A stretch of 64,000 nucleotides of DNA from Aeromonas australiensis (GTDB taxonomy: Bacteria; Pseudomonadota; Gammaproteobacteria; Enterobacterales; Aeromonadaceae), in contig NZ_CDDH01000015.1 of the NCBI RefSeq assembly GCF_000819725.1, forward strand, positions 1 to 64,000, in the 5' to 3' direction. This document shows positions 17,168 through 25,476 of the stretch, one piece after another. The position numbers and the translations under genes were made by a program. The notes below the pieces were generated by a model. That model was given only the letters and a program-made list of their open reading frames with translations. It did no database searches and was not told the DNA's origin. How positions within the stretch are numbered: the first letter of the stretch is position 1; each line of letters opens with the position of its first letter.

Positions 17168-18529
17168 ATGCAATCTCAATCCCACGCAGGCCCGGGCACC
17201 CTCTTTGCGCTGACCTGGCCGCTCTTTATCGATCTCGCCCTGCACTTTCTGACCGGTGCCCTCAATACCTTCATGGTGGGTCATGTCTCCTATCAGGGAG
17301 TGGCCGCGCTGGCGGTCGGCAATCAAGTGTTCGATCTCGCCATCACATTGTTCAGCTTCGTCAGTATCGGTACCAGCGTGGTGATCACCCAGTATCTGGG
17401 GGCCGGCGATCGGGAGAAGAGTCGGGTGGTGATCCACACCGCAATCGGCTTCAACCTGCTGATCGGTTTGGTGGCCGCCATTGGCGTGATGGCGGGGGCC
17501 AGCACCATGCTGGCGCTGATGAACCTGCCTGCCAACCTGATGAGCGACGGGACGCTTTACTTGCAGATCATCGGTCTCTGCCTGTTACCGGAAGCGGCAG
17601 CCCTCTGTCTGGCAGCCACCCTGCGCGCTCACGGCCACACCCGCCAGGCGATGTATGTGACCCTCATCGTCAACCTCATCACCTTCGTCGGCAACCTGCT
17701 GCTGCTCTACGGCTGGTTCGGCTTGCCCCAGCTGGGGGTCGCCGGTGTCGCCATCAGCACGGTCGCGGGCCGACTGGTCGGCGTGGTGCTGCTGGTGTGG
17801 CTGGTAGCACGCAAGACCGGCATTCGACTGGTGGTGCGCGATATCGTCCACCCCAGTCGGGAGATGCTGGGCAAGGTGCTCCATATCGGCCTGCCTGCGG
17901 CAGGAGAGAACCTCTCCTGGATGCTGCAGTTTATGGTGGTGACAGCCTTTGTCGGACTGCTGGGTGACAAGGCGCTGGCAACCCAGTCCTACTTCTTCCA
18001 GATCTGCCTGTTTATCCTGCTGTTTGGCCTCTCCATCGGCCTTGGCAACGAGATCATCATCGGCCATCTGGCGGGAGCAAGACAGTTCGATCGCGCCTAT
18101 CAGCAGCTACTCAAAAGCCTCAAGCTGGGGCTGGCGGTCACCTGCGTCATCGCCGTGGCGGCGGCCCTCAATGGCCGCACCATCATCAGCCTCTTTACCG
18201 ATGAGGCCGACATCATCACTCAGGTGGCGCAACTGTTTCTTATCAGCCTTATCCTCGAACCCGGCCGCACCTTCAATCTGGTGGTGATCAACGCCCTGCG
18301 GGCCACCGGGGATGCCCGTTTCCCCCTCTACATGGCGTTGCTCTCCATGTGGGGAATTGCCGTGCCACTCTCCTATTTCCTCGGTATCATGCAGGGTTAT
18401 GGACTGGTCGGTATCTGGCTGGCGCTGGCCTGCGACGAGTGGGTGCGCGGTCTGGCCATGTTCTGGCGCTGGCGCAGTCGTCGCTGGCAAAACAAAATTC
18501 TTGTTGAAACAAAAGCGGAATCACAATGA
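17168..18529 (+). CDS. MATE-family efflux transporter
   Basis: The 453-aa protein has about 12 membrane segments in two MatE repeats (NTFMVGHVSYQGVAALAVGNQ in the first; ENLSWMLQFMVVTAFVGLLGDKALA in the second). MATE proteins export cationic drugs or metabolites using Na+ or H+ gradients. ATG 17168 is chosen because the upstream extension to 17117 is not family-like. Its stop overlaps the next ATG (ATGA), so the two genes are coupled. Confidence 0.88.
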   Translation: MQSQSHAGPGTLFALTWPLFIDLALHFLTGALNTFMVGHVSYQGVAALAVGNQVFDLAITLFSFVSIGTSVVITQYLGAGDREKSRVVIHTAIGFNLLIGLVAAIGVMAGASTMLALMNLPANLMSDGTLYLQIIGLCLLPEAAALCLAATLRAHGHTRQAMYVTLIVNLITFVGNLLLLYGWFGLPQLGVAGVAISTVAGRLVGVVLLVWLVARKTGIRLVVRDIVHPSREMLGKVLHIGLPAAGENLSWMLQFMVVTAFVGLLGDKALATQSYFFQICLFILLFGLSIGLGNEIIIGHLAGARQFDRAYQQLLKSLKLGLAVTCVIAVAAALNGRTIISLFTDEADIITQVAQLFLISLILEPGRTFNLVVINALRATGDARFPLYMALLSMWGIAVPLSYFLGIMQGYGLVGIWLALACDEWVRGLAMFWRWRSRRWQNKILVETKAESQ

Positions 18530-19137
18530 AGAAGATAGGACTCTTGCTGGCTGCCATCCTGCTCAGCCCCCTGGCCATGGCGCAAACTGCCCCTGCCGCT
18601 CCCAAGGCTCAAGCCACCCAGACCTGGTATGTGGCCCCCATCGCCATCGATGAAACCAGCGACGCCCAGAAGGCGCTGACAAAGGACTTCATGGCCCAGA
18701 TGATCAAGACCATCAAGATCAACGAGTACCAGACCGGCAAGGCGGTGGGCAACACCAAGAAGCCCAAGTGGCTGATCCGCACCAAGCTGATCCCCGCCAG
18801 CAACGAACCACTGGTCGGCAAGAAGCACCCGCAGGGTCTCACCTACGGCAAGGGCAATCCGACCCAGGAGATCGTCGGCGAGCTGCTGATGAACGGCACC
18901 CTGGTGGCCCACATCGGCCAGGGCTGGCGCGAGCCTATCGTCCCGGGCACGCCGGTGGCTGACAAACTCTCCATCGCCAACTATCGCTACGCCATCGGGG
19001 ATCAGGCCAAGTCGGCGGATCTGGAGGAGCTGGCGGCCCAGATTGGCTTTGAAGCGGGCAAGGTGATCCACCGCGATGGCAAGCCGCTACCCGAGAAGAA
19101 AAAGAAAAAAGAGCAGGCGGACGAAGATAAAGAGTAA
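18526..19137 (+). CDS. Secreted hypothetical protein with basic/acidic charged tail
   Basis: I do not recognise a family. The protein is 203 aa, with a clear signal peptide ending near AMAQ (residue about 20), a mixed alpha/beta body, and a C-terminal tail with a run of six lysines in EKKKKKKE-type sequence followed by EQADEDKE. ATG 18526 overlaps the MATE stop, so it is co-translated with the exporter. It may be a periplasmic accessory of that exporter, but only the gene order says so. Confidence 0.7.
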   Translation: MKKIGLLLAAILLSPLAMAQTAPAAPKAQATQTWYVAPIAIDETSDAQKALTKDFMAQMIKTIKINEYQTGKAVGNTKKPKWLIRTKLIPASNEPLVGKKHPQGLTYGKGNPTQEIVGELLMNGTLVAHIGQGWREPIVPGTPVADKLSIANYRYAIGDQAKSADLEELAAQIGFEAGKVIHRDGKPLPEKKKKKEQADEDKE

Positions 19138-19155
19138 CGTTGCCTGCATCCATAA

Positions 19156-19180
19156 AAAGGGGCCACTCGGCCCCTTTTTT
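19156..19180 (+). terminator. Terminator after the MATE operon
   Basis: GGGGCC / GGCCCC stem with an ACTC loop, preceded by an A run and followed by six Ts. Confidence 0.85.
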
Positions 19181-19413
19181 GATCCTGCACCCTCACGCCA
19201 ACACTGCCCCTGTTGTGACTTGTCGCACAGTTTGGCTCACCATTCAGATTGATAAATCACTTATCTTGTTTTGATTCAACTAGTTATAAATATCCCGTCG
19301 AATACTCCAAATCATTGCCCCCAAATCCGATCAGGATCACATTTATCCCCGGCACTAAGGGGTAGCTTTGGTCTTACAGGCACAATCAAACGAAACCAAG
19401 GAGGCTCCATTAC

Positions 19414-19629
19414 ATGTTCCCAGAGTACAGAGAACTCATCTCGAAACTGAAGAGCAGTGATGTCCATTTCCAGAAGAAGTTTGACTTGCACAACGACCTG
19501 GATGCGGAGATTAGAAAGTTGGAAAAGCATCACGCCAGCGACTATAGCGCCGAGGTGAGAGATCTGAAAAAACAGAAACTCAAACTGAAAGAGGAGATAT
19601 ACGACATCCTCAAACAACATCCACAATAG
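19414..19629 (+). CDS. YdcH-family (DUF465) small coiled-coil protein
   Basis: The 71-aa protein has the DUF465 pattern: FPEYRELISKLKSSDVHFQKKFDLHNDLD, then IRKLE and a final lysine/leucine-rich helix LKKQKLKLKEEIYDIL. It should form a helical hairpin. AAGGAGG lies 9 bases before ATG 19414. Function is unknown; proteins of this family are widespread in proteobacteria. It is flanked by terminators and so monocistronic. Confidence 0.9.
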   Translation: MFPEYRELISKLKSSDVHFQKKFDLHNDLDAEIRKLEKHHASDYSAEVRDLKKQKLKLKEEIYDILKQHPQ

Positions 19630-19667
19630 ATGCCTCGAAGAATATGCGGATAAGCAATTTATCCCCC

Positions 19668-19697
19668 AGCCCGGCCCACGCGCCGGGCTTTTTGTTG
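19668..19697 (+). terminator. Terminator of the YdcH-like gene
   Basis: AGCCCGGC / GCCGGGCT stem with a six-base loop, followed by a T-rich tail. Confidence 0.85.
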
Positions 19698-19791
19698 TTT
19701 CAGTCAATTAGTTGACACCCGAGCCTACCGATCTTGCCGGTAGTTTGTTACATTTTTCCCTTGGAATTCAGGGAATAACGGTGATGATAAC

Positions 19792-20985
19792 ATGAGCAGA
19801 AAACGATCTTTTTATCATCTCTTGCTGCTTTGCCTGTTCGCATTGAGCCACCCCCTGCAGGCTCAGGAGCCTGAACTGGAGCTGTGGCACTCCCAGCAAG
19901 CCGGTTACGTGATCGACGACGTGATCGCCCGCTTCAATCAGGAGGGGAACCACAGAGTACGGGTCACCCAGATTGAGCCGGGCAAGATCAAGGCGGATCT
20001 CCTGCTGGCAGCTCAGGCCAGGGGGCTGCCTGATCTGATGCTGATCCCCTCCGATTTTATCGGCCTCTATCGCCAGATGGCCCTCGCCCCGCTCCCGGCC
20101 GAGTGGTTTTCCCCCTCATTGATGGCCAGCGCCTTGCGTTATGTCACCCTGGATCGGCAACGCTGGGGCATGCCCATGATGCAGGGCAACCATCTGATGC
20201 TGTTTTACAACAAGGCGCTGGTCTCGACTCCGGTGACCCAATGGCAGCAACTGACTGCTATCACCCCGGCCCTCAAGGCCAAGGGGGTCTACCCCGTCAG
20301 CTGGCCCTATCACGACATGTACTACTTAGCCGCCTTTTTACACACCTTTGGCGGCTCACTGGTGACCGAAGGGCGCATTACCCTCGACAGCCCAGCCATG
20401 GTGCAGGCACTGGAGGCCTACCGCACCGTCGCCAGCGAACAGTGGGTCGATCCCGACTGCGACTATGACACCGCCCTCGCCCGCTTCAACGAGGGCAAGA
20501 GCGCCTACCTCATCAACGGAGACTGGGCCTTCAATGATCTGGTGAAGAACATGGGGGATAAGCTGGGGGTTGCCCTGCTGCCCCGCTGGCAAAGCCATCC
20601 CATGCACTCAATGAGCGGCGCCTACGTGATGGGGGCCTCCCGCTGGGCGATGGACGATGAGGAGAGACTGCCCGTCATCAAGGCGCTGATGGCCTTTATC
20701 CAGCGTCAGGATATTCAGCAGTTCATCTATCATCAGGGGGCGCTGCTGCCGGTCAATCAGCAGGCATTCTCCGCCATCAGCCACAACCCCACACCTAAGG
20801 AAAAAGTGCTGCTGGAACAGTTCACCCTCAGTACCCCCATGCCCTCCGACAGCGCCATGTCCATCGCCTGGCAAGCGATGGAGAAAGGGTTCGAGCGCTT
20901 TAAAGAGGGGATCAGTGCCGCCGACACCGCCCGCTATATGCAGCAGTTGGCCGATCAGCAGTACCGGCAGGTCAAAGCACCATGA
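19792..20985 (+). CDS. Periplasmic sugar-type (family 1) solute-binding protein
   Basis: The protein is 397 aa, with a signal peptide ending near LQAQ (residue about 25). The body follows the MalE-like fold: LELWHSQQAGYVIDDVIARFNQ, LPDLMLIPSD, WGMPMMQGNHLMLFYNKAL and a C-terminal helix-rich part. No permease or ATPase gene is near. Its stop overlaps the start of a membrane GGDEF protein (ATGA at 20982-20985), so the two are coupled. This suggests it senses a carbohydrate-like ligand for the cyclase rather than feeding a transporter. Confidence 0.85.
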   Translation: MSRKRSFYHLLLLCLFALSHPLQAQEPELELWHSQQAGYVIDDVIARFNQEGNHRVRVTQIEPGKIKADLLLAAQARGLPDLMLIPSDFIGLYRQMALAPLPAEWFSPSLMASALRYVTLDRQRWGMPMMQGNHLMLFYNKALVSTPVTQWQQLTAITPALKAKGVYPVSWPYHDMYYLAAFLHTFGGSLVTEGRITLDSPAMVQALEAYRTVASEQWVDPDCDYDTALARFNEGKSAYLINGDWAFNDLVKNMGDKLGVALLPRWQSHPMHSMSGAYVMGASRWAMDDEERLPVIKALMAFIQRQDIQQFIYHQGALLPVNQQAFSAISHNPTPKEKVLLEQFTLSTPMPSDSAMSIAWQAMEKGFERFKEGISAADTARYMQQLADQQYRQVKAP

Positions 20986-23120
20986 AACATCGCACCTTTC
21001 GGCTCGGCCCGACCCTGATCATCATCCTGTTCACCGTCGCCTTGCTGCCGGCACTGCTGGCCAGCACTGTGCTGCTGATCCGCCAGCACCAGATCATCGC
21101 CCAGAGCGAGCAGTCACAGCTGGAGCGGGCCCTCACCAGCATGACCCGCGAGGCCCGCTTTCGCAGCGAGCTGATCGGCACCCAGATCAATCAGCTCAGC
21201 CAGGATCGGGTACTCCATCAGGCCCTCGACAACTTCCTCTTCTCCAGCCATGCCCGGTTGGCACTGGCCACCTTTATCAAATCCAACAGCCTGCTGACCT
21301 CGGCCTACCTAATCGATGACAAGGGGTTGGTGGTGGAGTACATCAATGGCCAGGCCTCCCACCTCGAATCGAGCAACCTGATGCCGCAGCTGATGGCCTG
21401 GGGCAAGACCCGCGAGGCAAAACAGGGCAAGCATCTGCTGCTGCCCGTCGATGATCCCGTACTGGTCGACGACATGGAGCAAAACCGCAGCGGCGGGCTG
21501 GCGCTGGTAGCCCCCATCTATCGCAACCACCAGCGCGCCGGGGTGATGCAGACCCCTTCCGGCTTCGTGATGGCCATTCTCCCCTGGCGGCAGATGGCCC
21601 AGTTGCTGGAACCCTATCTCAAGGGGAGCGAATATCTGGTGATCTCCCAGGGCGAGAACCCTCTCTACGCAGGGGCTCACCAGAGCGCTAACGCCATGGA
21701 TGACAGGGAGCCAAGCAAGTTGGCCCAGCCCCTGGCCATTGGCTGGCCCCAGCTGGAGCAAGAGATCACCCCCACCATCACCCTCTACAGCTACAGCAAT
21801 GACAGGGTCAGCGAGCTCAATAAATCCCAACAGCTGCTGACAGTCAGCATCGCCGTCATGTTGCTGCTGGTGGCCATCGGCTGCGTCTGGCTCACCCGCT
21901 GGCTGACCCGACCGCTGCGCTCGCTGGCCGCGCTGGTGCGCAGCTATGGCCAGGGCTATTACCAGCAACGGCAGGCACCGCTGCGCTTTGTGGAGTACGA
22001 CGAGGTGCGCCAGTTGCTGCAGGAGATGGCCAGCACCATCTCGGATCAGGTGCGGGCGCTCTATCAGCAAAATGAACAGCTGCAGCAGGCCAACAGCGAG
22101 AAAGAGGCCTTCAACCAGCGGCTGCTCGGCTTCAACGACGAACTGGAGCAAGAGGTTGCCTCGCAAACGACCGCCCTGCGCTCGGCCCTGAGCCGGGAGG
22201 AGCGCAGCCGCCATATCCTGCAATCCTGGTTGCAGTTCGGTCTGCACCAGCAGCTGGATATCGATATCGCCGAGCTGGCCAGCTCCGCCCTGCTGCAACT
22301 CTCCCAGCTCTATCCCGGCCACCGCTGGGGGCTGGTGATCCGCCGCGATGGCCACCCTCATTACTCCCTGACCCAAGGGGTCGATGCCCCCTTGCGGGAT
22401 GCCCTGCAGGAGAAGCTGGCCCAATTAATGGATCAGGAGGTCAAACACTCCGAATGCCAGTGGGATAACGCACTCTGGAAGATCATGACCCTGCCCGGCA
22501 GTCAGAGCGGCGTGCTGTTTGGTTATCTGATGGTAAGCGCCGAAGGGCTGGAGTCCGAAGACAGATCTATCCTGCGGCTGTTTGCCAAGCAGCTGGCGGT
22601 GGGCATCGAGGGGCGCCTCTTCACCGACGAGCTGGCGCGAGTCGCCCGCACCGACAACCTCACCGGGCTGCCCAACCGACAGGCATTCGAAGAGGCCTTC
22701 CATCACTATCAGGCGGTGCTGGCACGCCATCCCGAGCGCCATCTTGCACTCTTTATGCTTGATCTGAACGGTCTCAAACAGGCCAACGATCGGTATGGCC
22801 ATGAGGCAGGGGATAGCCTGCTTGTCCAGATGGCCAGCCTGTTGCGCACCCTCTGCCGTCAGGATGAGCATATCTTTCGCATCGGTGGCGATGAGTTCGT
22901 CCTGTTGGCAGAGGCCGATCACCTCGCCAGCCAACAACTGGCAGGCAGGTTGGAGGCCAGTCAGCAGCACGCCATCGTGCAGCATGGGGAGCACAGCTTC
23001 CCGCTGCGTTTTGCCATCGGCTGGAGCAGCAGCGACCAGACCCCGCTGGCGGAGCTGAGCCGGGTGGCGGACGACGCCATGTATGCCAATAAGGCGCGCT
23101 TCTATCAGGGGCAGCGATAA
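20982..23120 (+). CDS. Membrane diguanylate cyclase: CACHE-HAMP-GAF-GGDEF
   Basis: The protein is 712 aa. A first membrane segment (about 12-33), a periplasmic CACHE-like region (35-285), a second membrane segment (about 288-308), HAMP (about 308-360), a coiled coil, a GAF-like domain (about 405-540) and a C-terminal GGDEF domain follow in order. The active-site motif GGDEF is intact at 635-639 in RIGGDEFVLL. The upstream position of the inhibitory I-site reads RQDE instead of RxxD, so feedback inhibition by c-di-GMP may be weak. It is coupled to the binding-protein gene. Confidence 0.9.
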   Translation: MKHRTFRLGPTLIIILFTVALLPALLASTVLLIRQHQIIAQSEQSQLERALTSMTREARFRSELIGTQINQLSQDRVLHQALDNFLFSSHARLALATFIKSNSLLTSAYLIDDKGLVVEYINGQASHLESSNLMPQLMAWGKTREAKQGKHLLLPVDDPVLVDDMEQNRSGGLALVAPIYRNHQRAGVMQTPSGFVMAILPWRQMAQLLEPYLKGSEYLVISQGENPLYAGAHQSANAMDDREPSKLAQPLAIGWPQLEQEITPTITLYSYSNDRVSELNKSQQLLTVSIAVMLLLVAIGCVWLTRWLTRPLRSLAALVRSYGQGYYQQRQAPLRFVEYDEVRQLLQEMASTISDQVRALYQQNEQLQQANSEKEAFNQRLLGFNDELEQEVASQTTALRSALSREERSRHILQSWLQFGLHQQLDIDIAELASSALLQLSQLYPGHRWGLVIRRDGHPHYSLTQGVDAPLRDALQEKLAQLMDQEVKHSECQWDNALWKIMTLPGSQSGVLFGYLMVSAEGLESEDRSILRLFAKQLAVGIEGRLFTDELARVARTDNLTGLPNRQAFEEAFHHYQAVLARHPERHLALFMLDLNGLKQANDRYGHEAGDSLLVQMASLLRTLCRQDEHIFRIGGDEFVLLAEADHLASQQLAGRLEASQQHAIVQHGEHSFPLRFAIGWSSSDQTPLAELSRVADDAMYANKARFYQGQR

Positions 23121-23135
23121 AAAACGGAGGTCTGT

Positions 23136-23162
23136 GGCGTTGGCGAGCCTTTCGCCAACGCC
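23136..23162 (+). terminator. Hairpin after the GGDEF gene
   Basis: GGCGTTGGCGA and TCGCCAACGCC form an 11-bp stem with a five-base loop; no T tract follows. Confidence 0.6.
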
Positions 23163-23259
23163 CTGATCAGCTCGCAAAAATGGCGCACAACGCTAGACGC
23201 GGCGCGGACCATGACTAAGATAGGGGCTCTTGATGTCTCGATTTGCAAGGGAGTAGGAA

Positions 23260-23919
23260 ATGGAGTTAGTACTTGGCCCGCTAGAAGCCCGCGTCATCGG
23301 CTGTCTGATTGAAAAAGAGATCTGCACCCCGGATCAATATCCCCTCTCCCTTAATGCACTGGTCAACGCCTGCAACCAGAAGAGCAACCGCGAGCCGGTG
23401 CTGGAGCTCTCCGAGCTCGATATCCGCGCCGTGGTGGACGAGCTGATCCGCAAGCGGCTGGTGGTCAATACCGCCGGCTTCAACGCCCGGGTGCCCCGCT
23501 ACCAGCACAGATTCTGCAACACCGAGTTTGGCGAGCTGAAATTCAGTGCCCAGGAGCTCGGCATCGTCTGCGAACTGCTGCTGCGCGGCCCGCAAACCCC
23601 GGGGGAACTGCGCTCGCGCACCAACCGCCTCTGCAGCTTCGATGATGTCACCGAAGTGGATGCGGTGCTCGGCACCCTTATCGAACGGGGCCCTTACGTG
23701 GTCAAGCTGCCGCGCGAACCGGGCAAGCGCGAATCCCGCTACGCTCATTTGTTCAGCGGCGAAGTGGATATTCAGGGAATGATGGATGCCGCCCCCGCCG
23801 CGGCCTTTGCCTCCCCTGCCGCCGATCGCCTCTGCGAACTGGAGCTGGAGGTGAGCGAGCTCAAGCGCCGTCTCGCCGCCATGGAAGCGCGGCTGGCTGC
23901 GCTGGATGGTCAGGGCTGA
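23260..23919 (+). CDS. yceH: YceH family (DUF480) protein
   Basis: The 219-aa protein matches E. coli YceH: LGPLEARVIGCLIEKEICTPDQYPLSLNALVNACNQKSNREPV at the start, two winged-helix domains, LLLRGPQTPGELRSRTNRLCSF in the second, and a C-terminal coiled coil (LELEVSELKRRLAAMEARL). Its molecular role is not established; the winged helices suggest DNA or protein binding. ATG 23260 has a GGAGTAGGA ribosome region. Confidence 0.93.
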   Translation: MELVLGPLEARVIGCLIEKEICTPDQYPLSLNALVNACNQKSNREPVLELSELDIRAVVDELIRKRLVVNTAGFNARVPRYQHRFCNTEFGELKFSAQELGIVCELLLRGPQTPGELRSRTNRLCSFDDVTEVDAVLGTLIERGPYVVKLPREPGKRESRYAHLFSGEVDIQGMMDAAPAAAFASPAADRLCELELEVSELKRRLAAMEARLAALDGQG

Positions 23920-23947
23920 TCCCCTTTACCATCGCCAATCTCTATCA

Positions 23948-23987
23948 GGGAGCCGGGGCTGATCTCCCCGGCTCCCTGCGTTTTTTT
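23948..23987 (+). terminator. Terminator of yceH
   Basis: GGGAGCCGGGG / CCCCGGCTCCC forms an 11-bp stem, followed by seven Ts. Confidence 0.85.
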
Positions 23988-24004
23988 ATCGTGAGGAAGT
24001 GCCC

Positions 24005-24562
24005 GTGATCACCCTGATTAAAGAGTCTGACCACCAGAAGATGCCCTGGAAAAACCAGCAGGGTACCACCAGCCAGATCCTCATCTCCCCCAAGGGGGCG
24101 AGCCTTGCCAAGCTCGACTTTGACTACCGGCTAAGCTCGGCCCCCATCAAGAGTGCGGGCCCCTTCTCCCCTTTCCCTGGCTATCAGCGCATTTTGCTGC
24201 CAGTGAGTGGGGCAGGCTTTGTGCTCAACGGCCACCCCTACGCCACCTTCGAAGCGGCGCACTTTAGCGGCGATGAGGAGACCCACTGCGAATTGCTGAA
24301 AAAAGAGGTGACCGATCTGGGGCTTATCTACCATCCGGATCGTCTCAGCGCCAACGTGCGGGTGCTGAACCTCCCCTTCCCGCTGACCCTTACCCTCGAG
24401 CCAGAGAAGACCTACCTCTGCCACTTGCTGAGCGGCCAGCTAACCGTACAGGGCAAAGAGGTAGCCCTCAATGAGACGCTGGTGGTGACCGGGGAAGAGA
24501 GCATTCAGTTCGAATGCCAGAAAAAGACCGCCATCGCCTTCTTTACCCTGCAGGCCAAATAG
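24005..24562 (+). CDS. HutD/Ves-family cupin protein
   Basis: The protein is about 185 aa from GTG 24005, chosen because AGGA is 7 bases upstream; the other GTG at 23999 almost touches it. Two cupin-like halves are visible, with family features MPWKNQQGTTSQI, the segment FPGYQRILLPVSGAGFVL and FSGDEETHCELL. HutD-like proteins are often linked to histidine use and Ves to cold response; no hut genes are near, so the role here is open. Confidence 0.82.
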   Translation: MITLIKESDHQKMPWKNQQGTTSQILISPKGASLAKLDFDYRLSSAPIKSAGPFSPFPGYQRILLPVSGAGFVLNGHPYATFEAAHFSGDEETHCELLKKEVTDLGLIYHPDRLSANVRVLNLPFPLTLTLEPEKTYLCHLLSGQLTVQGKEVALNETLVVTGEESIQFECQKKTAIAFFTLQAK

Positions 24563-24611
24563 CGCGACAGTCGGTGGTGTGCAGTCATGCCACACACAAA
24601 CAGCAGAGATG

Positions 24612-24637
24612 AAAAAGCCGGGCAATCCCGGCTTTTG
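24612..24637. terminator. Bidirectional terminator (HutD-like / azurin)
   Basis: AAAAGCCGGG / CCCGGCTTTT, a 10-bp stem with a CAAT loop, lies between convergent genes and has T runs on both strands. Confidence 0.85.
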
Positions 24638-24672
24638 CTATTGAGGTCACCGGCTCGATGCCGGTCAGCACC

Positions 24673-25113
24673 TTAATTGACCTTGAAAGAGCCCTTCATC
24701 ATGGCGAAATGGCCAGGGAAGGAGCAGAAGAAGGTGAGATCCTGTCCAGCCAGACCATCGGTCTTGAAGGTGACGCTGCTGCTCTCGCCACCACCGATCA
24801 TCCCGGTGTGTGCCAGCACGCGAGGGTCATCCTTGGGCAGATAGCCATTCTCGGCTCCTGCACTCATCCCGGCAGTGGCCACCGTCTGATAATCTGCGGT
24901 ACTGGTCAACACCCAGTTATGGCCCATGGCATTAGCCGGCAGCTTGCCGGTGTGATTCAGGGTGACCGTCACCTCTTTGCAGGTCGCCGGTACGCTCATC
25001 TCTTTGAGGTTGAACTGCATGGCATCATTGCCTTCGATGACCAGTGCACACTCATCGGCCAGAGCCGGAGCAGCCAAGGTGCTCAGAAACAGCAGGGTAA
25101 TCGCCTTTTTCAT
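24673..25113 (-). CDS. azu: Azurin (periplasmic type I blue copper protein)
   Basis: The 146-aa precursor has a signal peptide ending at ALA-D (residue about 18). The copper ligands are visible: His in GHNW, and Cys, His, Met in FFCSFPGHFAMMKG, with the disulfide partners at the mature N-terminus (DECALVI) and in TCKEVTV. It carries electrons in the periplasm. ATG 25113 has AGGAG 6 bases upstream; ATG 25116 is an alternative. No cytochrome or nitrite reductase gene is adjacent. Confidence 0.93.
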   Translation of the reverse strand: MKKAITLLFLSTLAAPALADECALVIEGNDAMQFNLKEMSVPATCKEVTVTLNHTGKLPANAMGHNWVLTSTADYQTVATAGMSAGAENGYLPKDDPRVLAHTGMIGGGESSSVTFKTDGLAGQDLTFFCSFPGHFAMMKGSFKVN

Positions 25114-25476
25114 CATTTTCTCCTTTGATTGGCAATGGATGGCAACGACTTGGCGGATGCGCTTAACGCTTCGCAAAGATGCCGTCTAAATCGACCTTCA
25201 TTTTACGCACTTGTCTTCAATCGGCTATGGCTTTTGGCCAAAGCTGCGGGTCAGGTCACCTGACGATGACGCCCTCGCAACGTTGCTGAATACGAGCGCC
25301 CTCTCCGGTCGGCTCAACCGGTGCCCTTTTTTCTGCCTCTCCGTCCATGCGGCGTTCCCTTTGAATGCGTTGGAACATGAGATGTTGCATGCAATCGGCA
25401 ACTTGGCCAATTGCCTCTTCGGGCGCTTTGGTGGCACACTTTCTCCCATCAGCCCGTAGCGCCTCGACCCAGACAG
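25114..25476. other. Intergenic region between azurin and the REC-TPR gene
   Basis: Divergent genes start at either side, so promoters for both are expected here. I see no supported ORF. A weak CCGGT / ACCGG hairpin followed by a T run lies near 25303-25330. Confidence 0.4.
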
